Shown: piece by piece, positions 53,241 through 60,856 of the stretch
How positions within the stretch are numbered: the stretch's first letter is position 1
Layout of the letters: each line of letters opens with the position of its first letter
NCBI GenBank assembly: GCA_963826105.1
Contig: CAWGWA010000013.1
Coordinates: forward strand, 372,001 to 436,000
Length of the DNA: 64,000 nucleotides
Reading direction: 5' to 3'
DNA from: WHTI01 sp963826105
GTDB taxonomy: Bacteria > Actinomycetota > CADDZG01 > WHSQ01
The notes under the pieces: model-generated
What the model was told of the DNA's origin: nothing
Database searches by the model: none
What the model saw: only the letters and a program-made list of their open reading frames with translations
Program-made: the position numbers and the translations under genes

Positions 53241-53849
53241 ACTCAGAGATGCTCGGCTTCAACTATCGCTTCGAGGAAGGCACCGGCACGCGCACCCTGT
53301 TGATGCTGCACGGCACCGGCGCCGACGAGAACGATCTCATCCCGCTTGGGCGCGCCCTCGATCCGGAGGCACCGCTCCTTAGTCCCCGAGGCAAGGTCCT
53401 CGAGAACGGCATGCCGCGGTTCTTCCGGCGTCATGCCGAAGGCGTGCTCGACGTCGACGACCTCAAGGCACGCACGCACGAACTGGTCGAGTTCATCGAC
53501 ACGGCGGCGAAGGAGCACGCCCTCGACCGCTCGCAGATCATCGCGGTCGGCTTCTCGAACGGAGCCAACATCGCCGCATCGACGCTCCTGCTCCGACCCG
53601 GATGCGCTGCATGCCGCGATACTGCTCCACCCGATGGTGCCGTTCGAACCCGATGGCCCGGTGGACCTGGATGGGATGCGGGTATTCATCGGAGCCGGAC
53701 GCAACGATCCCTTGATCGAACCGGCCTCGACAGAGCGACTCGCCGAGATCCTGAGGACGAATGGCGCGGACGTGACCATAGAGTGGTCGCACGCGGGCCA
53801 TCAGCTGACGCAAGGAGAGATCGCGGCGGCAAGCGCCTGGCTCGGCTAG
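53237..53849 (+). CDS. Alpha/beta hydrolase, MhqD-like carboxylesterase (frameshifted near 53602)
   Basis: A roughly 203-residue phospholipase/carboxylesterase. LLMLHGTGADENDLIPLGRA forms the oxyanion region, VGFSNGANIAAS carries the nucleophile Ser, and after the break ILLHPMVPFEP, DPLIEPASTERLAEIL and the catalytic His in SHAGHQLT follow. An extra C in CCC near 53602 causes the shift; the gene ends at TAG 53849. It closely resembles B. subtilis MhqD, encoded with MhqO-type dioxygenases. Start ATG overlaps the previous stop. Confidence 0.88.
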
Positions 53850-53917
53850 ATCGGACGCAACCTCAGAGCGTCGGTGATGTCTCTGTTCATCTCGTCGATG
53901 TACTCATCGACGTTCAC
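53846..53917 (-). CDS. Possible 23-residue peptide after the helical-domain gene
   Basis: GTG 53917 opens 2 bp past the stop of the upstream minus-strand gene and gives 23 residues, VNVDEYIDEMNRDITDALRL then RPI. Its stop shares a CTAG with the opposing esterase. No good ribosome binding site is visible. It could be a real small protein or a frame-shifted tail of the upstream gene. Confidence 0.2.
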   Translation of the reverse strand: MNVDEYIDEMNRDITDALRLRPI

Positions 53918-53919
53918 GG

Positions 53920-54408
53920 CTAGCTCTGGGTGAGGGCGTTCGCGGCCGCTTCTATCCGGAGCCGCTCGATCCCTTCGCGCTGCGCCTTTGCCCGAGCCGC
54001 CAAGCGGTCGAGATCGGCGTTCGCCAGCGCGGGGTACTCGCCTTGGATCTCCTGCAAGGCGCGCCACAGCGAGAGCTTCCCTTCGATGCCGAGCGCGAGC
54101 CCTTCGAGTTCGACCAACTGGCTCAAGGGCGAGAACCCGATGATCTTCCCGTTGAGCTTGAGGCGCCCAACCTTCTCGGCGATCCAGGCCGCGGTGTCTT
54201 TGAGGAGGTCCTTGCGGACGCCGAGTTCGTCCATGATCGCTTCGAGGGCGGCCCGATCCTCCTCGATGTCGACGACCAGTTGCTCGAGGAACTCGCCGAG
54301 CGGCGTGCCCTCGTTGTTGCCGGCCGCTCGTTTAGCCAGCTCGATGCCGGCGACCGAGCCGGCGAGGTGGTCGTTGAGATAGATCCCTAGGTACTTTTCC
54401 TCCGCCAC
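53920..54408 (-). CDS. Helical protein of unknown function
   Basis: A 162-residue predicted all-helical cytoplasmic protein starting with GTG (AEEKYLGIYLNDHLAGSVAG) and containing acidic helices (EFLEQLVVDIEEDRAALEAI) plus a KDLLKDTAAWIAEKVGRLKL stretch. It looks like an uncharacterised ferritin-like or bacterial-specific helical family occurring in actinobacteria; I cannot name it. AAGGAG lies 6 bp before the GTG. It follows the alpha/beta hydrolase by 8 bp, so both form an operon. Confidence 0.7.
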   Translation of the reverse strand: MAEEKYLGIYLNDHLAGSVAGIELAKRAAGNNEGTPLGEFLEQLVVDIEEDRAALEAIMDELGVRKDLLKDTAAWIAEKVGRLKLNGKIIGFSPLSQLVELEGLALGIEGKLSLWRALQEIQGEYPALANADLDRLAARAKAQREGIERLRIEAAANALTQS

Positions 54409-54416
54409 GTCGCTCC

Positions 54417-55335
54417 TTATCCGCCGGCCGAGCGCCGCAGCGCCTTGCCGGTCATGTCTTTGAGGTTCAGGTTCGCGGGCTTGGTCGTGGCGAGGAAGTC
54501 CTCGAGGACCTCGACGAATCGCTCCGGGTGTTCCTCGTGGGGGAAGTGCCCGCACTTCTCGAAGACCTCGAGCCGGCTGTTCGGCACCAGTTCGTGCGCT
54601 CGGTGCGCGTGGGCGACGGGGATGAGCCGGTCGCGCTCGACCCCACACGATCATCAGCGGAAGTTCGTCGGCGAGGTAGAGACGATCGGTGGCGTCGATC
54701 CGCTGGCCCCGGAGGTCCATCACGCTACGAGCCGTGGTCACGAACGCGTGCCGGGACTCCGCATCTTTGAGCGCCAGCATGTGCTGAGCCATCGAGTTAA
54801 GCGTCGGCGAGCCGCGGAGTCCCCAGTTACCGAGCTTGCCGAACACCGCGCGGGCGGTGTTCTCGACGCGATCGCTGGTTGCCATGCGAAGGAACAGCTC
54901 CGAGCCCGGAAGCGTCGCAGCCCGGAGGATGGGGGAGACCTCGGGTCCGAGCCCGCCGCTGCTGACCAGCACCAGGCGATTGCAGAGCTCGGGGTACTGG
55001 TAGACGAACTGCAGCGCGATCCCACCGCCGAGCGAATGGCCGACGATGGTCGCCGACGGGATGTCGAGCGCTCCGAGCAGATCCCGGATTCCGGTGGCGA
55101 AGGCTCCGAGCGAGTAGTCGCCGCGCCCCTTGGGTGCGCGCCCGTGCCCGGGAAGGTCCGGGGCGATCGTGTCGTGGTTGGCCCCGAGAGCCGGCAGCAC
55201 GGGATCCCAGGTATCGAAGCTCCCGGCGATCCCGTGGATCAGGACGAGCGGCTCGCCGTCCCCGGAGCGCTTGAACACGAGCTCATGGTCGTGCCACGCG
55301 ATCCGATCGATCAGCACATCTTCGGTGTCATGCAC
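54417..55335 (-). CDS. Alpha/beta-fold hydrolase (frameshifted near 54643)
   Basis: A hydrolase of about 305 residues: oxyanion HG (PLVLIHGIAGSFDTWDPVLP), nucleophile elbow TIVGHSLGGGIALQ, and after the frame break the acid Asp in RDRLIPVAHAHRAHELVPN and catalytic His in CGHFPHEEHPERF, then a basic tail (LNLKDMTGKALRRSAGG). One extra C near 54643 disrupts the frame; the real stop is TAA 54417-54419. GTG 55335 is the likely start; the open frame further upstream is not protein-like. Confidence 0.85.
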
Positions 55336-55709
55336 CGGGTCAACCACCCCTCTTTGCAGGCCAGGGTGACCATTGTCCCGCACGCCACCGACCCCGAGGT
55401 TCAGCCACCACCGTGTGCCAATCGGCCGCACCCATGGAGAGGGGGCCTTCTTCAGGCTCTCAGGGTTCGATAGTGGAATCAACTCAGGACCGACACTTTC
55501 TGCATTCACAATTAGCGAGCCGACGGCGGCACAAGACAAATGGGTGGTGGGGTCGGGGTAGGCGGAGTATGACACTGGCTGCACACTCCCGCACTTTGAG
55601 AACGCCATTGCCAGTATATGGAATTCACTAAACCCATTGATTCTTTCGGCACTCCCGAGGATGATTGCTGTTCCGCAACAGACCACCCCCATCGGGAGGG
55701 AGTCGAGCC
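55336..55709. other. 374-bp lower-GC intergenic region; no gene seen
   Basis: It separates the leftward hydrolase from the rightward membrane-protein gene, so both promoters should lie here. Base composition is more AT-rich than flanking coding sequence toward the right. A TTGAGA and a TATATGG occur near 55596-55621 but are spaced too closely for a normal promoter. I see no RNA gene, repeat or conserved peptide. Confidence 0.5.
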
Positions 55710-56435
55710 GTGTCTGATGTCCTTTGGATGTGGGCCCTAATGAGTGGCGTCATTCTGATCTTTAGCGGAGTGCTTGGCCTAAGGGTGAGGAATTCTGTGT
55801 TTGGTGTGCTCGTCGACTCCCGAGGTCGGTACAGTCTGGCGAATCTGCAGGTGTTTCTCTGGAGCGTTCTAGTCCTGTCACTCATTGCCGCCGTGGTCGC
55901 TGCTCGCATTGCTGAAGGGTCCCTCAGTAGTGCACTGGAGTTCAGTATCCCCAATGAATTGCTCATCGTCATGGGGATCAGTATCGGGTCGACGGCGACA
56001 GCTAGTGCGATCAAGGCGGGCAAGGACCGATCGCATCCAGAGCTCATAGCCGCCAGCAACTCACTGGACCGTCCTCATTTTTCCCAGATGTTCCTTGTAG
56101 AGGAGGGCGCTCTCGCTGATCAAGTCATCGATGTGACGAAGTTCCAGAATTTCTGGCTCACTCTGGTCCTCGTCGGGACGTATGTCGCGCTGACGGTCGC
56201 CCATTTGGATCAGGTTGAAGAGATTAGCGACCTAAAGCAACTACCCGGGTTTCAGGCGACGTTTACGACACTCCTGGCCATCAGCCATGCTGGATACCTA
56301 GCCGGGAAGCTCCCTACACCACCAGGTCAGCCGCAGGGCCTTAACGTTCTGATGATGCGCAACCCCGACCTTTTGGCTGCAGAGCCCCCGCCTCCTTCTC
56401 CCAAGACCGCTTTCGTGCCACGGAATCCTGCCTAG
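55710..56435 (+). CDS. Polytopic membrane protein of unknown function
   Basis: A 241-residue protein with about four transmembrane helices (residues 2-22, 42-64, 80-97, 152-170). The stretch GRYSLANLQVFLWSVLVLSL is a conserved feature of an uncharacterised membrane family I have seen in scattered bacteria but cannot name. The C-terminus is Pro-rich. GTG 55710 follows GGGAGGG. The GC content is visibly lower than in neighbours, and no partner genes flank it, so recent acquisition is possible. Confidence 0.6.
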   Translation: MSDVLWMWALMSGVILIFSGVLGLRVRNSVFGVLVDSRGRYSLANLQVFLWSVLVLSLIAAVVAARIAEGSLSSALEFSIPNELLIVMGISIGSTATASAIKAGKDRSHPELIAASNSLDRPHFSQMFLVEEGALADQVIDVTKFQNFWLTLVLVGTYVALTVAHLDQVEEISDLKQLPGFQATFTTLLAISHAGYLAGKLPTPPGQPQGLNVLMMRNPDLLAAEPPPPSPKTAFVPRNPA

Positions 56436-56637
56436 CATTGGGGCGCCACTTGTATGGCATCCCATTGCAGATGGCGTGGAGCCTGAAGTCAGTTGAGACA
56501 CCTTTCCTTGATCCCCGCGCCTAAGCGAACCGAGGTGCTGACTCCAGTCTTAGGCTTGCGGAGCGTCCGGTAAGGTCGGTTGAGTCCGATAAGGGGCGTT
56601 TCCCACCTCCCATGCTCGCAACGAAGGGAGCACCACC

Positions 56638-57557
56638 ATGTCTCAACTCGCCGGCCGTACCGCCTTGGTGGCCGGGGCCACGCGTGGGGCGGGGCGCGCG
56701 ATAGCGGTTGAGCTCGCTCGGGCGGGAGCGTTCGTTTATGCGACCGGCCGGAGCAGCCGCAGCACCGGTCCTTCCGACATGGACCGGCCCGAGACGATCG
56801 AAGAGACCGAGGACCTCATGCGCGCTGCGGGCGGAGAGGGCGCTGCGATGGTCGTCGACCATCTCGAGATCGATGAGGTCCGCTCCCTGGTCGAGAAGAT
56901 CCGTGCCGATCGGGGCCGCCTCGACATCCTCGTCAACAACATCTTCGGCGGCGATCGCTACGCGCAGTGGGGAACGCCGCTGTGGGAGCACGATCTCGAG
57001 GGCGGCCTCCGGATGCTGCGCATGGGGATCGATACGCACATCATCACCAGCTCGATCGCTCTGCCGCTGATGCTGGAAACGGGCGGCGGGCTGCTGGTGG
57101 AGGTGACCGACGGCCCCCGCTCGGTCAACACCGAGATCCGGCCGGGCAACAGCTTCTATTACGACTTCGTCAAGGCGAGCGTCGATCGCTTCGTCCGCAA
57201 CCTCGCATCGGAGTTGGCCGATCACCCGGTGGTTCCCGTCGGTGTCACGCCGGGGTGGCTCCGCTCCGAGCGGATGCTCGAAGGGTTCGGGGTCACCGAG
57301 GAGAACTGGCGCGACGCGCTCGAGAAGGTCCCGGGGTTCGCGATCTCCGAGTCGCCGATCTACGTCGCCCGAGGGGTCGCCGCACTCGCCGCCGACGCCG
57401 ACCACGGCCGCTTCCGAGGAGAGGTCCTCACCGCGCGGCAACTGTCCGAGGAGTACGGGGTGACGGACGAGGACGGATCCCGGCCCGATTGCTGGGCCTG
57501 ATCGAGGATCGCGGTTGGGAAGAGGAAGACCCGGAAACGATTGCGAAGTACCGCTGA
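56638..57557 (+). CDS. Short-chain dehydrogenase/reductase (frameshifted near 57497)
   Basis: A roughly 306-residue SDR. The cofactor loop VAGATRGAGRAI is at residues 11-22, VDHLEIDE and LVNNIFGGD follow, and the catalytic Tyr-Lys pair is in FYYDFVKASVDRFVRNLASE. The family resembles SDRs with an extended C-terminus. One missing G in GGG near 57497 ends the frame early at 57501; the natural end LIEDRGWEEEDPETIAKYR stops at 57557. GAAGGGAG precedes ATG 56638. Substrate unknown. Confidence 0.88.
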
Positions 57558-57572
57558 CCGGACCTCTAGCGG

Positions 57573-57674
57573 CTAGGTCGAAGCCGTGTGGGTTCCCACG
57601 TTGATGACGCGTCCCGAGGAGTCATCGAGAACCTTGAGCAGTTCCTCGGGGAGGGAGATCATCACCTTGGCCAT
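57573..57674 (-). CDS. Possible ribbon-helix-helix peptide (33 residues)
   Basis: The minus strand encodes MAKVMISLPEELLKVLDDSS and 13 further residues. The opening is typical of CopG/ribbon-helix-helix antitoxins (beta strand plus first helix), which are usually 70-90 residues long. Here the frame stops early, so this may be a degraded antitoxin, an indel-truncated gene or a free-standing small protein. No toxin gene is adjacent. Confidence 0.4.
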   Translation of the reverse strand: MAKVMISLPEELLKVLDDSSGRVINVGTHTAST

Positions 57675-57736
57675 CGTTCGAGGGTATTGCCAAGGCACGG
57701 CCATAGGAAGTACTTCGTGCCCTTAGACCGGGTCGG

Positions 57737-58519
57737 TCAGGCCCCCGGCTTCGGCTTCTTCTTGAAAGGCTTCGCCATCAAGCTGAAGGGTGCGCCGGTC
57801 ATGTAGATGCCGGAGCGCATCGCCGAGTTCTTCCAGATGTTGTTGACCCGCTTCCACTGGCGCTTCTTATCGACGCACACCGCGGTCTGCGAGAACTCCG
57901 CGGTTGCGGCGAAATGGTTCGCCAGGGCTCTCAGTGTGTGCTCCCAGAACTTGTCCTCCTTGCGGTGACCGCCCATGGCCATCGCGACCTCGAAGATCGG
58001 GTCGCTGGCCCGCAACAGGATCTGGACCTGGGCGACCGTGACGCCGTCCTGCTCGAGCGCACTGAAGGTGATCCACGAAGCGAACATGTGGCCCTCGGGA
58101 GTCATCAGGGTGAAGGACTCGTCGTCGGCGTAGAGGACGAAGACTCCGGTCGACAGCTTCATCCCGCCGGGCATCCCGAGGTTGAGCACCGCCACGTCAC
58201 CCGGTGCGATCCCCGTGATCGGGCCGTAGAAGCGGTTGCCGGTGGGCCAGAAGTCGGGGAACTTCGTCTTCCAAGTGGAGATCACCTCCTGGGGCGAGGC
58301 GCCGGCCCCCAACATCCTGCAGGTATAGGTCTTCTGCCACAGCTTGCCGAAGCCCTGGATCGGGCTCGTGACCCGGCGGCCGGCGACGTTGCGGTTGAGT
58401 GCGTCGGCCGGGAGGTCTCCGACCTCGAGCCTCGAGACCGGGCCGGCCCAGTTGGCGGCGTCGCGAGCGATCGCCGGGGTTTCGGTCGGGAGCTGTTCGG
58501 GGGATTCCGGCGTCGTCAT
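57737..58519 (-). CDS. Soluble protein of unknown function in the signalling operon
   Basis: A 260-residue protein with an Ala/Pro-rich N-terminus and a compact domain containing SPIQGFGKLWQKTYTCRMLG, FWPTGNRFYGPITGIAPGDV and MFASWITFSALEQDGVTVAQ. The layout suggests an SRPBCC/DUF1990-like ligand-binding fold, but I cannot confirm it. The basic tail is AKPFKKKPKPGA. ATG 58519 lies 16 bp after the STAS gene, making it the last gene of the leftward operon. A ligand-sensing output is possible. Confidence 0.6.
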   Translation of the reverse strand: MTTPESPEQLPTETPAIARDAANWAGPVSRLEVGDLPADALNRNVAGRRVTSPIQGFGKLWQKTYTCRMLGAGASPQEVISTWKTKFPDFWPTGNRFYGPITGIAPGDVAVLNLGMPGGMKLSTGVFVLYADDESFTLMTPEGHMFASWITFSALEQDGVTVAQVQILLRASDPIFEVAMAMGGHRKEDKFWEHTLRALANHFAATAEFSQTAVCVDKKRQWKRVNNIWKNSAMRSGIYMTGAPFSLMAKPFKKKPKPGA

Positions 58520-58535
58520 TCCTCTGTCCTTTCGT

Positions 58536-58892
58536 TCAGGCGCCGACGGCCGACAGTGCGTCGGCTTCGGTCGGGTAGATGCCGATCGCATCATCGAGGC
58601 GTGTCAGCTCGAAGATCTGGCGGTAGTGATCGTTGAGACCGCAAGCGAGGAGCTTCTGCTTGTGGCGGTTGGCTCGAACCAAGAGCGTCACCAGCATGCC
58701 GATCCCACCACTGTTCATGTACGCAAGGCCCGAGAAGTTGAGGAGGACCGACTTGAGGTTCTCGCCGCCGGCCTCGCCGTAAGCCTCCATCAGCACGGCT
58801 TCCGCCGCCGAGGTCACGTCTCCATTGATGTCGATCACGCTCACGTCGTTCCCGATCTTCCGCGCGGTCATCGTCACGGTCATCTCTGCCAT
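58536..58892 (-). CDS. STAS-domain anti-anti-sigma factor 1
   Basis: A 118-residue SpoIIAA/RsbV-like protein. The phosphorylatable Ser region is LAYMNSGGIGMLVTLLVRAN, corresponding to the DSSGLG loop. When dephosphorylated by a PP2C phosphatase, such proteins bind the anti-sigma kinase. ATG 58892 (MAEMTVTMTARKIGND) is favoured over ATG 58916. The GLNDHYRQIFELTRLDDAI segment is nearly shared with the next STAS gene, indicating duplication. Confidence 0.85.
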   Translation of the reverse strand: MAEMTVTMTARKIGNDVSVIDINGDVTSAAEAVLMEAYGEAGGENLKSVLLNFSGLAYMNSGGIGMLVTLLVRANRHKQKLLACGLNDHYRQIFELTRLDDAIGIYPTEADALSAVGA

Positions 58893-58896
58893 GTCG

Positions 58897-59256
58897 TCAA
58901 TCCCTTCCTTCTCCATCGCTCAGTGCGCTGGCTTCGTCGGCGAACATCGGCATGAAGTCCGCCAGCCGGGTGATCTGGAAGATGTGCTGGTAGTGGTCGG
59001 TCAGACCGCAGGCTCCGACGTTGACACCCTCCTGCCGGGCCCGGGCGAGGATCCCGACGATCACCGCGATCCCGGTCGAGTTGATGAACTCGGTGCCGGC
59101 GAAGTTCAGCACCACCGCCTTCGCTCCACTCTCGGTCGCCTCCGTGTAAGCCGCTGTGAGCACCGTCTCGGCGTTGCGGTCGATGTCACCCGAGAGGTCG
59201 ATCACCGCACGGCCGTCGAGCAGCCGTACCTGTGCCTCAGCCATCGCTGTCGCCAT
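58897..59256 (-). CDS. STAS-domain anti-anti-sigma factor 2
   Basis: A 119-residue paralogue of the preceding STAS protein: AGTEFINSTGIAVIVGILAR carries the phosphoacceptor Ser loop, and GLTDHYQHIFQITRLADFM mirrors the first copy. ATG 59256 or 59244 are both possible; either overlaps the 3' end of the phosphatase gene. Two STAS partners for one phosphatase suggest separate inputs or outputs. Confidence 0.85.
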   Translation of the reverse strand: MATAMAEAQVRLLDGRAVIDLSGDIDRNAETVLTAAYTEATESGAKAVVLNFAGTEFINSTGIAVIVGILARARQEGVNVGACGLTDHYQHIFQITRLADFMPMFADEASALSDGEGRD

Positions 59257-60847
59257 CTCCGTCTCCTTTCAGGTAGAGCACGAGCTCGACGGTGTGATGG
59301 ATGTCGTCGTTGCTGACCTCCAGTTCGTCGACCATGTTTTCGATGAGGAACAACCCCCAGCCGCGCGGCTTCTGCAACCCCGCCAGCTTGGCTTCGATGT
59401 TCGGGGTCTCGGGCTCGGGGATCTCCTTGCCGCCGCCCTGATCGGTGATGAGGACTCGCAGATCCTCCTGCGACAGTCGGACCTGGACGCCGACTTTCAG
59501 AGCGGAGTCGGCGCCGTTGCCGTGTTCGATCGCGTTCATGGCGGCCTCGGAGACGGCCGTCTTGAGGTTCTCGAGGCGGGACCCGGGAAGTCCGATGCCA
59601 TCGACAGCTGCGGCGACGCGGTCCATGACCTCGCGCTCGTTGCCCAGCTCGCTCGGGAGCTCGAACTCCGCCAGCACTCTGATGCGATCGTCGTCACCGG
59701 AGACGTGGGCCCGTGACGAGCGCTGGACCGTCACGAGCGTGATGTCGTCCTCCTGCTCTTCGACGCCAGAGGTGAAGCGGTCGAGCTCGAGGAGAAGCTT
59801 GTCGATCGTCTCCTGGCCCCCGTCCACCGCGGCCATCAGTTCGTGCATGCGGGGGAACCCGAACATGTCGCCGGCGCCGTTGTGCGCTTCGGCGAGCCCG
59901 TCGCTGTGCAGCAGCATCGTCTGACCGGACGTGAGGACCGCTTCCTTCTCCTCGTACTTGCTGCCGGGCATCAATCCGAGCGGCATGCCGGTCGCCCGTA
60001 GCTCGATGACACCGTCGTCCGTCTTCACGTAGGGGAGGTTGTGGCCCGCGTTCGCGAACACAACCTTTCCGGTCGCCGGATCGAGGACCGCGTAGAGACA
60101 GGTCACGAACATGTGGGCCGGGATGTCGGGGAAGAGGAGGTCGTTGGCGCGCTCCATCACCTTGCTTGGGGACTGGAGGCGTTCCGCTTCCGCCCGGATG
60201 ATGCTCCGGGTCGAGGCCATGACGAGCGCGGCCGGGACGCCCTTGTCGGTGACGTCGCCGGCGACGATCGCGATGCGGCCGTCGGGGAGTTGGATGAAGT
60301 CGTAGAAGTCGCCGCCGACCGCCCGTGCCGGACGATAGAAGGCCGAGACCTGCCAGCCCGGGAGGTTGGGGAGTTCCTTCGGCAGGAACTGCTGCTGGAT
60401 CAGGGTCGCGATCGCCATCTCCTGCTCGAGGCGTTCCCGGGACCTCGCCTGCGCCTCCTGCTCCTGGACCAACTGACCGACCCGCACCGCCGGAGCGGCC
60501 TGGGCGGCGAGGTTGTCGAGCAGCTTGCGATCGTCGCCCGAGTACTCCCGCTCGCTGAGCCGGGGGCCGAGGTTCAACAGGCCGATCAGCTCACCGTGGG
60601 TGATCAAGGGGACGACCAGCTTGATGCCGGCGTCCTTGAGGGCCTGCACGCCGGGGGATTCGAGCTCGAGGGCATCGACGTCGACCGCCCCGGAGGCGCC
60701 CTGGAAGAAGGCGATCACCGGGTCGTTGGGGGCGATATCGATGGGCGGGGACTGGGCGACCTGGGACACCGCCTCGGTCTCCAGGCCCCTCTTCTTCCGC
60801 CGGCCACCGGGCCGCACCCGTCGGAGCGATTCACCTAGTTTGCTCAT
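59237..60847 (-). CDS. RsbU/SpoIIE-type PP2C phosphatase fused to a HATPase anti-sigma kinase
   Basis: A 536-residue fusion. Residues about 20-120 hold the second half of a GAF domain (LVVPLITHGELIGLLNLGPR). Residues 140-370 are the SpoIIE/PP2C phosphatase (QQQFLPKELPNLPGW, PARAVGGDFYDFI, AGDVTDKGVPAAL, HNLPYVKTDDG, EEQEDDITLVTV) with its metal Asp residues. Residues 395-525 are an RsbW-like HATPase_c domain: N-box ENLKTAVSEAAMNAIEHGN, then ITDQGGGKE and GWGLFLIENMVDEL. One chain can therefore both phosphorylate and dephosphorylate STAS partners. Confidence 0.9.
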   Translation of the reverse strand: MSKLGESLRRVRPGGRRKKRGLETEAVSQVAQSPPIDIAPNDPVIAFFQGASGAVDVDALELESPGVQALKDAGIKLVVPLITHGELIGLLNLGPRLSEREYSGDDRKLLDNLAAQAAPAVRVGQLVQEQEAQARSRERLEQEMAIATLIQQQFLPKELPNLPGWQVSAFYRPARAVGGDFYDFIQLPDGRIAIVAGDVTDKGVPAALVMASTRSIIRAEAERLQSPSKVMERANDLLFPDIPAHMFVTCLYAVLDPATGKVVFANAGHNLPYVKTDDGVIELRATGMPLGLMPGSKYEEKEAVLTSGQTMLLHSDGLAEAHNGAGDMFGFPRMHELMAAVDGGQETIDKLLLELDRFTSGVEEQEDDITLVTVQRSSRAHVSGDDDRIRVLAEFELPSELGNEREVMDRVAAAVDGIGLPGSRLENLKTAVSEAAMNAIEHGNGADSALKVGVQVRLSQEDLRVLITDQGGGKEIPEPETPNIEAKLAGLQKPRGWGLFLIENMVDELEVSNDDIHHTVELVLYLKGDGDGDSDG

Positions 60848-60856
60848 GATCCCTTT

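Noticed and set aside
53920..55692. A 590-residue hydrolase with a helical C-terminal domain.
   Set aside because: The join passes through about 75 residues of Arg/Pro-rich nonsense; correct frames give two separate genes with a stop at 54417 and a GTG plus ribosome binding site at 54408.
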